Shown: positions 24,740 to 38,100 of the stretch, piece by piece
How the letters are laid out: each line of letters starts with the position of its first letter
How positions within the stretch are numbered: the stretch's first letter is position 1
DNA from: Parasponia andersonii
Taxonomy: Eukaryota; Streptophyta; Magnoliopsida; Rosales; Cannabaceae
DNA: 64,000 bases
Assembly: GCA_002914805.1 (NCBI GenBank)
Contig: JXTB01000157.1
Span: 52,130 to 116,129 of the forward strand
Direction: 5' to 3'
Notes under the pieces: model-generated
What the model saw: only the letters and a program-made list of their open reading frames with translations
The model's database searches: none
What the model was told of the DNA's origin: nothing
Made by a program: the position numbers and the translations under genes

Positions 24740-27700
24740 TAAGTTTTTCCTCTTTGCGAGCTCCTCTCTGGGACTTGAGAGTGTGTAAAGTCCATCTCAC
24801 TTTTAGAGTGAGCTTTCAAGTCGTCTCTCACAGACGAGGTGTAGAATCCAACCCAGGTTTCCTTCTTGGTAATTCCTAACATGGATCTAGACTAAGTCTC
24901 GAAACTCTGTGAAATATTGAATCTCGATGATGAGGACGGACCAGTGGTAGAGATACCTCGGGAGAACTACTTCAACAATGGAGATAAACTAGATCTATGC
25001 CTAGTTGGAAAGATCCAGGGCAATAAAGAAGTAAACAGGGATGGTTTAAAAAGTGCAATGCAAAATATATGGAAGATCCTTGGACCATTCGATATTGAAC
25101 AGATTAGATCAAATGACATCTTTCCTTTTCAATTCAACCATAAAGAAGATCGATAATGTGTACTTGCTTGCAGCCCATGGTCATTTGCAAAACAACTCAT
25201 CTCTCTGGTTGTCCCAACTGGTATTGGCGAGATTGCGTCTATAGATTTTAACAGAGTTTCCTTGTGGATTTAGATCTAGAATGTTCTAGTAGCCTGCATG
25301 ACTAAGAAGTGCACCACTTTTCTGGGTAATCTTATCTAAAAAGCTTGAAGACACTAATGTTACAGTCTCCCAAATGCGGGTCCGAGTAAAAATTGACGCC
25401 GACACTCCTCTACGAAATAGGATTCATATGTTCATGATAGAAGTCTCTAGGGAGGTTTCTCTTCTCCTTCAATATGATCACCTCCCTGACTTTTGTTATG
25501 ATTATGGAGTCATTGGACATCACTATAAGGAGTGCACACGAAACAGGTCAAGCAGGGAAGAGCCAACCTGTTTAGCAAAAAAAAGATATGGTCTTTGGCT
25601 AAATGATTCGGTACCCCAGACTCGAACCTTAGAGGAACAGAGATTAGAAAAGAAAAAAAGTTTAATCGAATTATTGGTTACCCAAAATTGAAAGCTGACT
25701 ACCGTTCTAATTTAGCCAACCCGGGCTCTGATGGCGAGTCGAGACCCCACTAGGAAGAATATCAAGAATGGAAAGAAGAACAAAAGTTATCCTGAAAAAG
25801 CAACAAAGCGGTTGACCAATGTGAATCAGTCCATGACTCTAGCCTAAAACACAGTTCTGGCAGGGAGCGGATACCGACCATGAGTTCCGATGCTCTAGAA
25901 CCGGAGATACCGACTCTTGTAGCAGTCCAGGTAAGGCCCTACCAGGAACCCACTCAAGGGGACAAAACGGGCGCTACAACATTAACGTCTCAGGAAAGAC
26001 CCCACTCGGATGGTGTGCCTACCACAAACGGCCTCCTTGATGGCACCTCTATGACAATGAAGTCAGATACAAACTCAACTGCAGAAGCTAGAATTGTTCA
26101 AAAACTAGATAGCCAGATACTGGGCCAAATATTCCAAAAAGAGTTTGGGCTTCACCTAATGACAGACTCTCCTAAACAGAAGACATGGAAGTGAATTATG
26201 AAGGGAAATAAAGCCAAAAGTCCAAAAAATATTATGTTGGCCATCTCTTCAAAAATTGGTCGCATGCTAAAAGCCCCAGCCCAAGTCCCTAACGCCATTT
26301 ACCCAGTAACACAAGCTCGTAACTCGAGGAAAAAAGTCACCAGGAATGAGTAAATCAGGCCCAAAACGGAAACTGTTAAATGCTCTAGAGCTCGATAACA
26401 ATGTTGGAAAACGAAGAAAGAGTATTTCAATAGAAGAGATGAATACAGTTAATAGGTTAGAATTGTAGAACTGCCAGGAGTCATGGTTTACAACTTTGCA
26501 ACCCCTAAACAATATCCCACCTGAATCCACTCTCCCGATGGAAGCCACCCCTTATCAAGACATGAAAATATCGACGAACCTCGGTTGTCGGAGTCATTGC
26601 ACACAATGAATGCTTTAGTTTGAAATGTTCGGGGTCTGAGGTACCCTCAAACATTTCAAGCTGTGTAAGATTTAGTACAGAGCAAACACCCAACTTTGGT
26701 CTTCCTCATTAAGACCAAAATGACAAATCTCCAAGTGGAAGCTTGTCATGTCAAACTTAGTTTTAATCACTATTTTTGTATTGATATGTAGGTCTTAGCG
26801 GAAGACTAGCCCTTTTTTGGCAAGATTCAATAGAAGTCCACGCGCGATCATTTAACAGATTCTATATTGATGCAAATATTGGAGGAAGAACATCAGACAG
26901 TTGTAGATTTACTAGCTTCTATGGCGACTTTGATCCTCAGCAACGACATAACTCTTAGTCTCTTCTTTGGAGACTTCATCCGAGTCACTCCGGTCCTTGG
27001 CTATGCATAAGGGATTTTGATGAGATGATCTCTGATAAGGAAAAACAAGATGGATCATCTACGCACTTCGCTTTTATGGCGACCTTTCAAGAGGTAATTA
27101 ATGATTGCCATTTCATGGACATGGATACCAAGGTGATGAAATTACTTGGTGGAATAAGCAATATAGGGATTGTTGTGTTATGGAACGGTTAGGCAGAATG
27201 CTATGTAACTTAAATTGGCGTTGAAAATTCTCTAATGATATGGTGCACCATGTGGAATACGAAGGATCAAATCATGGGCCCTTACTACTCCACCAAATCA
27301 GGAAAAAAAAAACTTCTTCCGACCAAAGTAAAAAAAAAAAAAGAGAGCCCAACGTTTCCACTTTGAGGAAATGTGAGTCAATGAGGCAGAGTGTAAAAAC
27401 ATTATCCAAGAGGAAATTAAACAGACGCACCCCACAAAGGCTCTCGGGCCTAACGGAATGCCTGTTTTTTTCTACCAGAAGTATTGGGTATTGTGGGAAA
27501 CTCTATCACAACAGCTTACCTTGACATTCTTAATTCTAATGGGTGTATTTCACAATGGAACAACACTCTCATTACTCTTATCCCTATAGTGAAGGACCCA
27601 GTTAGGATAAACCAATTCAGACCAATCAGTCTCTGCAATGTTACGTAAAAGATTGTCACGAAAACTATAGCCAATAGACTAAAATTGGTTTTGGACACTA

Positions 27701-30440
27701 TCATCTCCCCAAACCAAAGTGCGTTCATCCCTAAACGTCTTGTCACTAACAATATTGTTGTAGGCTTTGAATGTATCCATGCCATTAGAAGCTGACGATA
27801 GGGTAAAAAGGAAGATGTTGCCCTCAAGCTGGATATGAGGAAAGCTTATGACAGGGTAGAGTGGCAGTTTCTCAAACACATCATGTGTCGCATGGGCTTT
27901 GCATATAAGTGGATGAATTTGATCATGAAGTGCATCTCTACCTCCTCTTTCTCCGTCCTTATAAACGCTATCTCTAGAAGTACTATTACCCCTTCTCGGG
28001 GTCTTCGCCAACTTGTCCTTTGTAACCATATTTATTTCTCTTGTGTGCACAGGGCCTCTCAGCTATCATTTCTCAAGTAGACCATCAAAAACTAATTCGG
28101 GTTTATACATAGCGAGAACAACCACTTCCATCTTACACCTTTTCTTTGCCGATGATAGTCTAGTATTTGGCCACGCCTAGGACTGCATAAAAATTCAAAA
28201 ACCTGACCCAAGATTTTAGGTTCAAATAAGTATACCTCAAAATTTAGGTAAAACCCAACCGAACCGAAAAGTTTTCGGTTCAAGTATGAGTACACAGATT
28301 AGGGGGCTCGATACCTAAACCTAACCTAAACTTGTCACTATTATTTAAAAAAACATTAAAATTAGTTATTTAATAATTTATTTCTCTCTATTTTTTTTTA
28401 TATTTCAATATTTATGAGATTATATGTATTGTGCAAAAAGCTAATTATGCATAAAATAGGGAAAAAAATCAAAATTATTTGTTATGTAGTAAAAACAAAA
28501 AAGAAAAAAGTTTTATGCTCCTATAAAACTCGATCTGACCCACTTGAATACCCAACGTATCTGACCTATCCGAAACCTAAATACCTGATTTTCAGTTCAG
28601 TTTCGATTGATTATTTTTATATACTCAAAACTGAATATCTGAACCTAAATATTCGAAATTCGACCTGATGGGCACCTCTAGTCATGCCAACGTCTAAGAA
28701 TGCTTAAAACATCTATTTTTGGCCTATGAACGAACCTTAGGACAATTTATTAATTATTAGAAATCTGCCTTATCTTTTAGTTCAAATGTTTCTATCGATG
28801 TAATATATGAGATCAAAATTGTTTTCAACATTGAAGAAGTAGCTTGTCACGAGAAATATGTTGTTTTGCCTTCCATGGTGTCAAAATATAAAAGAAAACT
28901 ATTTGGATCTATTAAAGACCAGATTTGGAATAAGTTGCAAAGATGGAAAGAAAAATTGTTCTCTTTGAGAGGCAAGGAAATCTTGATCAAAGTAGTAGCC
29001 TAAAGTATCCCAACTTATGCCATGAGTTATTTTTAAATCCTGAGTTGTCTCTGCACTGCACAGAAATTCATAAACTTTTTGTAAATTTTTGGTGGGGCCT
29101 TAGTAAAAATGGAAAAAAACTTCATTCGGCCTCTTAGGATAAGATGTGCCTACCCAAAGAAGTAGGATGATTAGGCTTTAAAGACATAAGCCTCTTCAAT
29201 CAAACCATACTCGCAAAACAAGGGTGGCGTAACATCAAAATCCTAACTCCCTATGCTCCTGAATTCTACAGGCCAGGTATTTTAAGCATAGAGACTTCCT
29301 TCAAGCAAAGTTAGGGAGTAGACCTTCCTTTATTTGGCGAAGCATTTTGTAGGGGAGAGACATTATCAAAATTCGTTCCCGATAAAGAATAGGTAATGGC
29401 AAGAAGGTCAAGATCTTTTGTGATAGGCAGATACCAAGACCTCTTTCTTTCCACCCAATAACAGCTCCGAACTTATGTTTGAATAGTACTATCGCTCTCC
29501 TTATTGAGCATGGTAATTGATGGAATGAAAACCTGATTAAGGATCTTTTCCTAAAGATGGACTCAGATACTATCTATAATATCCCACTAGGGCTGGCTCG
29601 TTGGATGATTGTCTTTTGTGGCATTATGATTAGAGTAGAACTTACTCGGTCAAAAGTGGGTACAAACTAGCCCAAGTCCTAAAAAAGAGGTCAATTCCCT
29701 TATCCTCTTTTGACATTTCAAACTGGTGGAGATGCCTCTGGCGACTTAAGATACCAAACAAAGTGAAAATCCTCTTATGGAAAGCTTGTTAGGACCTCAT
29801 TCCTACCCAGTATAACTTGGCAAAACACCATATTCCAATTAATGTTCCTTGGCCTTGATGCGTTTTGGTGTCGGAAACAACTTCTCATGCTTTCCTATTC
29901 TGTCTAATAGCTCAAAGTCTTTGGAAATTTTCTCCTATTTCTGAGCAGATTTCCCACTTTTCGAGTGAGTCCTCCTTTGAAAATATGACTCACTTTTTAC
30001 TAAGTGCAAGCCTGACGTGTTGGTTAGTTTTGCTTGGCACGCATAGATCTTCTGGTTCTACAGAAACCTATGGGTTCATAAACAAAAAGAAGTTCCAATA
30101 TCGTGGATTGCTCTGCTCTCCAGGCTCAGACCAAACAGAGAGAATTCTAATTCTCATCACTAGCCTTGAAGCCTCTTTCTCCACCGTCTCAATCTCACTG
30201 GCAGCCTCCTCCCGAATCCTTACTTAAATTAAATATTGACACACCGGTGATGGAAAAAGGTGGCTGTATAGGAACTGGGCGGCATTATAAGGAACCACGT
30301 TGGCAAAGTCATAATCGTATCCTGCTCAAATATCAAAATTTCTTGCCCTGAAACTTTGGCTCTCCGTCTCGGTATTTCCCTTATTAAAAATGCCGGAATG
30401 TTCCCCTTCATGATAGAATCGAACGCACTCAAAAAAAAAG
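24740..30440 (+). mobile_element. Decayed LINE (plant L1-type non-LTR retrotransposon)
   Basis: ORF1 starts near ATG 24881 and shows a DUF4283-like start (24917-25150) and a zinc knuckle (about 25485-25545, CYDYGVIGHHYKEC, first Cys replaced or shifted from the usual CxxC). ORF2 starts near 26608 with an endonuclease-like NVRGL motif, then a reverse transcriptase: ALGPNGMP near 27440, DMRKAYDRVEW near 27828 and the catalytic FADD at 28147. After an inserted MITE come the RT thumb region (28690-29130), a zf-RVT region (about 29650-29930) and an RNase H-like start near 30225 (KLNIDTPV). Stops and frame changes occur throughout: for example ORF1 has TAA at 24893 and ORF2 TGA at 26621. It is a dead copy. 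The 3' end is placed at the A-rich run near 30430; neither end is proven and no target duplication was found. Confidence 0.82.
28178..28680. mobile_element. hAT-type MITE inside the LINE
   Basis: A 503-bp block interrupts the LINE just after its FADD motif. It starts TAGGACTGCAT and ends GGGCACCTCTA, whose complement TAGAGGTGCCC is an imperfect terminal inverted repeat. A second inverted similarity lies just inside (TTTTAGGTTCAAATA against ATTTAGGTTCAGATA). The 8 bases on each side, GCCACGCC and GTCATGCC, match at six of eight positions, as expected of an aged hAT 8-bp duplication. Removing the block and one flank makes the LINE frame run on (FGHANV). No transposase; non-autonomous. Confidence 0.7.
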
Positions 30441-33400
30441 AAAGTGTAGGATTGATAAAAGACTCTCCTCGTAACCAATCCTATAACATGCTTTTTTTAC
30501 TTTCTTTTTTTTAATTGAAAAAACATTAACATGTTAGTCGTTAGCTTTGTATTTTTTTTTTTTTAATGTAAATTTCACTTTTATAATATAAATTATGAAC
30601 TAGATTTCAAAGGATGAAAATTTGTAGAAAGCAATTGTAGGTGTAGTTTATAGTCATTTAAAAATACTATTATAAAGATATATAAGTTAATGTATTCTTT
30701 TGTCATAATTTTATTTTAAAAAATTGTCTTATGTCCCTATTCAAATAAGCATTTGTTCCCGATATAACAATGATTGGTCATAACTGAGACATGAAACATT
30801 TGTCCGAAAATTTTAACTTTAAGGTAGACATATATTGAAGTTATTTGTAAATTCATACCAACCGTAAATGTGTATGCATCGCCCAATAATCTAAAAATGG
30901 TTAACGGAGGAACTAACCGTGGCTGGTTTTTGGGCAAGTGCATACAAAATTAGTTAGCGAGGTATGCGTTGTTTATGTAATTCTTATTTGGCTTCGTTGT
31001 ATTGATGAATATTACTTGTAGTTTGATTTTGATTAAAGCCAAGAGAAATTCAAGTTCTAAGTTCAAATTAGCCAATGAATAACGAAGTATGGTGAAAGTT
31101 AATTTAAGGAACAAAATGTTTTGAAATTGACAGTACAATGTAAGTTGTAATTATATGCTACGGAATTTAGTTTATTCATTCTTCTTTGTCTTTTTTTCTT
31201 AAAACACGAAAATATTGGTGCCACGTTTCCCATCCTATCATTTGTCACTATAAAAAACCCATACATATGTGCCTAATCTTTCGTTACTGAGAGTAATAAA
31301 ATAAAAAATAAAAACAAGCACAAGTAAACAAATTTATAGTAATTTACTCTCAACATGAATTTTTACTGTAACAAAAAAGAAAGATTACAAGAAAAACCCA
31401 CACCTCTTGTATGTTTCCTCTTGTCTGTTTCATATTATACTAGTTATTTCTAGTCCCACTTGTCTAAACTAAGCACCTTAATACCATTTTATTTCAAAGG
31501 AATAAATTAGGGTAACTGAGTGTAAAATCCAAAAAATACCATTTACTAATATGGTCACAGGAGTAAAATTTTCCTGGGGGCCTGGAGAAGTGGGTTTACC
31601 AGTACCACCCCTTTTTAACCACCAAGTCGACCTTATTGTGAAAGTTGAACTGCATGCGCATAGCTTCGTCTTGGATAATATTTATTAAAAAGAAGAAAAA
31701 TGCACTAGCCCTTTGGTAATACTTTTGTAATTGCGGTCAGTTAATAAGTGTATTCTACTTGTGTTGTAAGCATAAGTAGTTGTGACAAAGTAACATTTAA
31801 ATTTCTGGTAAATCAAAGTTATAAAACTAGTAGTGTTCTTTAACATTTTGAGTGTTTAGTAAATTATAATTTGGTTGTTATAATTAAATTACCATAATAA
31901 ATATTCTATTTTTTCATGTCATAAAAATTATTTTGGAATAATTGGAAATAAATTCTTTTTTCAATCAATAAGTCATTTGCCACAATAACGGCATTACAAT
32001 TAAGAATTTTATGAAATTAAAATGAACTAATATTACAAAAATAACATATTTTGGAAGTGTGCGGACTGCTTTATTTCCAACATGTTATTTTCTTTTTGAG
32101 GAGATATACAATCATGTTTGAAACTAAACTAATTAATTCCTTTCAAAAATAAAAAGGAAACAAAACTAATTAAGAAAATATTATTTATAAAAATCTATAT
32201 GATATACAAATTTACCAATTGGTACATCAAAAATGCAATTCATCAACAAAAAAGATATTTTAAGAAATTGTTTTTCTTGTTTTGGTGTGAAAATTTATAT
32301 ATTTTTAGCACAAGCTTTTAAGAAGAAAATCTTGATCTGATTCCCGAATTTTAAATTTCGGTTCATTTAATAGATTTTAAAGTTTTTATTCAATTAAATA
32401 TGTTAAATAACATTATATAATGCTCAACACTATATTAGTTTTAAGTCTAAAACTGATTATAATTACACGTCAAGTAGAATCTATATAGATCTAACTTATT
32501 AATTATGATTATCTATTAATAGAATTATTAGGATTTTTTTTTTAAAAAAAAATTTAACTAATGATTTTTACTTATTACAAATTAAATGAAAAGACATACT
32601 ACTACTACTACTAACATTTTTCAAAAAATGACTTCTAAACTTGTTTTAAATACTTTAAAAATATTGGAAATCAATTTGAAAAGAGTATTTTAACTATTGC
32701 AAACTTGTTTTAGATTCACATAAACATTTAACAATAATTTAGAAAGTGTTCCAAAATATATTCTAGTTTATAAATAGATTATCTCTCTTTAGCATACATC
32801 AAATATTCATGATTTTAAATATATTTGTAATTTGTTTAAACTCAATAAATCATATTTTAAAGAATATTTTGCCCATTCAAAATTATTATTTTCTATTTTC
32901 AAACTTCTATAATAAAATAACTATTTTAAACTTAAGATAATTTGAAAACTCTTTTAAAAGTATGAACCAATGTTTAGAGAATTTATATGCAATGAACTAG
33001 ATCAAATACAAGACTAAATATGATTTATACCTTATCTAAGCATGATCTTGTAACTTGATTGTCCATCTTCAAGCTTGATTCTAATAAGTCTAATATGCAT
33101 CCATCGTTAAGCTTGGTTCTTTGATCAACTTGAGTTAGAATTTTTAAAGCTATTTTATTACACACTCAAATTAAATCATTAGTACTTAATCAAATGTTTG
33201 TTATCTTCAAAATAAGAGTGAAAAACTTTAATTTCTCAACAATCTCTCCATTTTTTATGATGACAAATTCTAATTTATGAGATAAAAGAAAATATACGAT
33301 AAAGATATGAAAGTATGAAATTTGATAAGCTTATCTCAATCCTTAGCTCCATCTCAAAATATGTTTGGGAAAGTAAAAGAACTTACTTTCACTTTTTAAC

Positions 33401-34900
33401 TCAATTAAGCATCATAAGCATATTATGAGAAAATTAAAAATATGTACTAAACAAAATTCTCTCTCTTAAAATATGCACACTCATAAATAAATCTTTTTTT
33501 TTATCCCTATATTCATAAATCAACATTAATTTTATCAAATATCTTTATTTTCACATGTTTCTCAATCCCTCTTAGAAGTTAAAAGCAGCCCTCTAGAACT
33601 AATCCCACGTTACCCAAATCCGTAAGGAATGTTTTTAATTCATGTTCAGTTTGCAAAGTTACTAACAATGCGATGCATTTTTGAGACACATACTTGAAAC
33701 AAAACGAGTGGCCTTAAGGAAATGAAAGTGTGAAAAATAAAACTTTATTTAAAATGGTTCTCCAGTCAATGAAAATACATATATTATTGCTTAAAAATAT
33801 ATATTGTGCGTATATATATTATTGACACTGATTTATGCACTTGTGGTTGTGGATAATAAGATAGTGATCTTCATTATTTATTATTTATTTATTTTTTTGC
33901 TTGTAAACAATAGAGATTTCATTAATTTAAACGTACTATGTTTCGTGGTCAACAGGTTGTTCTAAATATCAATAAATAATTGATAAGTATTGATATTTAT
34001 AATTCCCTTAAAAAAAATAGGGTTTTACGTACTACAGTTTCCTAAAATTTTCAATTATTATTCCCTAAATTAAATAAATATAAAAGGAGATCGTGAATTA
34101 ATTAATTAGTGACAATAATATTCTTTTTGTCAAAAAAATTGTTAGCACTGTTAAAAATTAGATAAAGAAAAAAGATCAGGGACTCATTGTTAATAAAACA
34201 TTTTCTTTTAAATTTAGGAGCAAGTTTCTTATGTTTGACAATGTCTTTTATTTCTTAATAAAATCCTCAATTATAATAAAATTGGACGTTGTTGTCATTA
34301 ATTACTTAATTTTAGAATATTTTGGTATATTTATTTAGTTTGTGAACCTTAAGAAATTCATAGACAAAACTATGATTAGTAGAAGAGATTTTTGAAGGGA
34401 TTCAGAGGTGTGGATGAAGAGAGGGATGGAGAGGGATGTAGAAGTGTGGACGAAGAGAAAGGTGGAGAGGGAGAGTTACAATCCTTTGTTTAGTAAGAGG
34501 GAGAGAAGGAGAGAAATAAGAAGTAGAGGAAGACCTTGTTTCACAATGTCTACAAAGACTCATCGATAAATTTATTTATTAATTTTAAAAAGATAAAATA
34601 CATAATATAATAATTTGAGTATTATTATTCTCCTCTAACTCTTTATCTTTCCTAATTTCGTTCTCTCCAACCAAATAATGCCTTTAATGTCACAAACCCT
34701 TATATTTATAGTTGGATGGTTAGGGTTTTGTTGAATATAATATGCTAAACGTGATCTAAGTGTGTAAATAATTTGAAATATCGAACCAAATGACAGGATG
34801 TAGAGCGAGCACAATTGAAAATAAACAAAACCACAAGGACACGAGAGCAAACAACCACGAATAAAATCAAAGACTTGGGAGATATGAGATATACTTGTAT
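30441..34900. other. Long AT-rich intergenic region, no gene seen
   Basis: About 4.4 kb of A/T-rich sequence, with only short frames of low-complexity composition. A TATAAAAAACCC box at 31250 has no gene behind it. A G/A-rich stretch (about 34390-34530) recurs with variants of GAGAGGGATG and GAAGTGTGGA. No recognisable transposon ends or RNA genes. Confidence 0.5.
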
Positions 34901-35170
34901 GAAGTCGGTAAATTCGTGCAATTTCGCTTCATTTGCAGTTCATTTCGTTTTGTTGTTCGAAAAAAAAGAAAAACCCCCCTTTTTCGGCGAGAGAAGTGAG
35001 AGCCAAAGAAAGAAATATAGAAGAAAACAGAAACAAAAATAACAAAACCCACTATTTCTCTCTCTTCTCCCTCGCGAGTCGCGACCTTCAAACCTTTTCA
35101 CCCTTTGTGGTAGCAGATGATGAGAGAGCTGTGACGCTCCCGAACGGCACCGTTTAGCTCGACGAAGAAA
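34900..35170 (+). promoter_or_regulatory. Presumed PDS5 proximal promoter and 5' leader
   Basis: The 270 bases before the PDS5 start codon turn from AT-rich to mixed composition, with a pyrimidine tract (35052-35072, TTTCTCTCTCTTCTCCCTCG) typical of plant transcription starts. A five-codon upstream ORF (ATG at 35120, TGA at 35132) precedes the main ATG by about 36 bases. A near-palindrome AACGGCACCGTT lies at 35143-35154. The transcription start is inferred. Confidence 0.4.
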
Positions 35171-38100
35171 ATGGCTCAGAAGCTTGAGCAGCAGCTCAAG
35201 GAGGTGGGATCCAAGCTCGAGACCCCTCCGGCCACCAAAGACGCCCTCGTCAAGCTCTTAAAGGTTCGCCATTTATTTATTTTTATTTTTTCAAATTTTG
35301 AACTTTTGTGTTTTTTTTTTTTTTTTTTTTTTCCGTCTTCAAGGTTTTCGCCAATTCAATTTCAAATTTCGATTTTCGTTGGCCCCAAAATTCATGTACT
35401 TCTTCTTCTGGTAGTTATTTCGGTTACTATTTTTTTTTTTTTTTTTTTTCTGTTTGGTTCCCGTGAAAACTCAATGGAATTGAAAGGAAAGCGTTTTGGA
35501 AGTTGTGAATTTCTTGCTTTGGTTTTGCGTTCTTCTTCCCCCACTTTTTTTTTTCAAGAATTTTCCTCCGTGACTTGATTTTTCAGCTCCAGTGAGTAAG
35601 CGAAGTAGTTGAATTAGGGTTTAGTCGCGGAACGTTTTTGCTGTTTTGAAGTTGAAGGGGGAAAAATTATTGAGATTTGAGTTTCAAATTCAATTTAATT
35701 TGGGGGCGGGAGTGTTTGGCGAGTTTTAAATTGTTTAGGGCTTTGAATTTTGTAAAACTGGAATTTATTTTCGGTGATTTCGAGAATTTTAAGTCAGCAT
35801 GCTTGATTTGTTGATTGTTGAATCTCGTCTTTATGTTAATCCCAAAATTTGTGTTCTTTTAGGTTACAACCTTTATGTTCTGTTACTTGGGTTGAGGCTT
35901 GTTTTTCGTTTGTTAAATTTGTCTGGATGAACTTCCTAGTTGGGTGTTAGGGTTTTAAATGGACTCTAAAAATTAGTTGGTCCGCTGTGAATTTGTGAAA
36001 TCGTTGAAGTTTCCCGGTAAAGTTAGGATCTTTGGGTTTAATCTTCACTACTAGTAAACTTGTGCTTATTTTTTCCGACTGCAGCAAGCCGCGAAATGTC
36101 TTTCTGAGTTGGATCAATCGCCATCGGCATCAGTTTTAGAGTCCATGCAGCCTTTCCTTGATGCAGTTGTCAAACCAGAGCTGCTGAAGCATCAAGATAG
36201 GGATGTCAAGCTTTTAGTTGCAACGTGCATTTGCGAGATAACACGAATTACTGCACCTGAAGCTCCGTACAGTGACGATGTTCTAAAGGTGCTTTTCCTT
36301 TACAAGAAAGCCAACTGCTTATTGTAGCTGGGTCTTGCATTTGCTTATTATTATTCCCCATGGTTTGAAAATTTTCACCTATTTTGAGATGGATTTGTTT
36401 GCAGGATATCTTTCAATTGATTGTTGGTACTTTTGATGGATTACGTGACACAAGTGGTCCATCATTTGGTAGAAGGGTTGTCATTTTGGAGACTCTTGCA
36501 AAATATAGATCGTGTGTTGTAATGTTGGATCTAGAATGTGATGATCTGGTGAATGAAATGTTCAGTACATTTTTGGCTGTTGCCAGGTTTGCTTTAGTCT
36601 AGTGCCTTTCTTTTAGTGTATATTTGTCTTGATAGTTCTTTGATACTTATATCTGGCAAAACTTCTGTTTAATGTCCCTCTTAGATGATTATTTCTGTTT
36701 GAAATATTGTAGAACCANGAATTTTACTGAAGATTCTAGCGATTTCTATATACATTAGAATGGAAGATATAAAACCATGTAGAAGAAGTCAAATTAGGAA
36801 ATAGGAACTCTTTAAATAACTGATTTCTTGTTTTCCTGGAATTGAAAAGAGGAAAGTAATCCAACAGAGTAACTGTAACACAATGATGACTTTGTGACTT
36901 CTTCCTCAATCTCATCAGCCGGTTGGAATATAAGTTTTGTTGTGTTTCATTTTTTTTCTTCATTCCTAGTTTGTATGGTAACTGTGTTTTTTTATTTTCT
37001 CGTAAATGCAGTGATGATCATCCAGAAAGTGTTCTTTCATCAATGCAGACGATCATGGTTGTTCTCTTAGAGGAGAGTGAGGATATTCAAGATGATCTTT
37101 TGTTTATTATATTATCTGTGTTGGGCCGTGAAAAAAATGTGAGCATCTGTTCTCTACTCTGGCACATGCAGCTGATTGGATAGCTTGTTTTGTTAAATCA
37201 TTTATATATGAGTTATGCTATACTTTTTCTGCTATGGTGTATGGCCATGTACTGAGGTTTTGCCTGCTATCTGGTTTTTCCTGCTATCTCGTGTTATTTT
37301 CAATTAACTTAATAAACTTTCAATTCCAGGATGTTAGTATGGCTGCAAGGAGGCTTGCTATGAATGTTATAGAAAAATGTGCAGGAAAACTTGAAGTTGG
37401 AATCAAACAGTTCCTTATATCATCAATGTCAGGAGATAGTGAGTCAGTGAAGTATCAGATTGATTACCATGAAGTGATTTATGATGTATACCGTTGCGCT
37501 CCCCAGATCTTAACAGGAGTTGCGCCATACCTTACAGGAGAACTACTGGTACATGCAGATTTGGTGTCTCACATTTTCTTTCCCTTTACTACATGCGACA
37601 TGATATCTACTGATCTATGTGTTCGGATGGGAAGTTGTTTGTGTTGATCATTGTAGGATTTTTGCTCGATTAAAGTTCCTTATGTTCTAGTTAATGTTTT
37701 CTTTCTTGCTGTCGCTTTGGTCTGAATTAGGGTTTAGATGTCAGTAGAAAGTGAATCACCAGTATTTCTCATGCAAGCTATGCAATCATTTTCATCCTCT
37801 TTTTAAACATCATCTTTGGGCCAACATTGGTCTTAGAATGCAGAATTATACTTGCATGTACCTTCTTAAGGATTCTTTTTTTGGTCGAAACCTTCTTAAG
37901 GATTCATTGAACATTAAATCATATTTGTATTTCAGCCTTCGGAGATTTCTGAATTTTTGGCCTATAGTTTCTCAGTAAGAATTTTCAAAAATTGCAGACT
38001 GACCAGCTAGACACTCGCCTTAAGGCAGTTGGCTTAGTTGGAGACCTATTTGCTTTACCAGGCTCCTCTATATCTGAAGCTTTTCAGCCAATCTTTTCTG

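Noticed and set aside
31248-31330. TATAAAAAACCC box with a nearby ATG, possible lost promoter
   Set aside because: No coding frame or splice pattern follows within 3 kb; A/T-rich sequence yields such boxes by chance.
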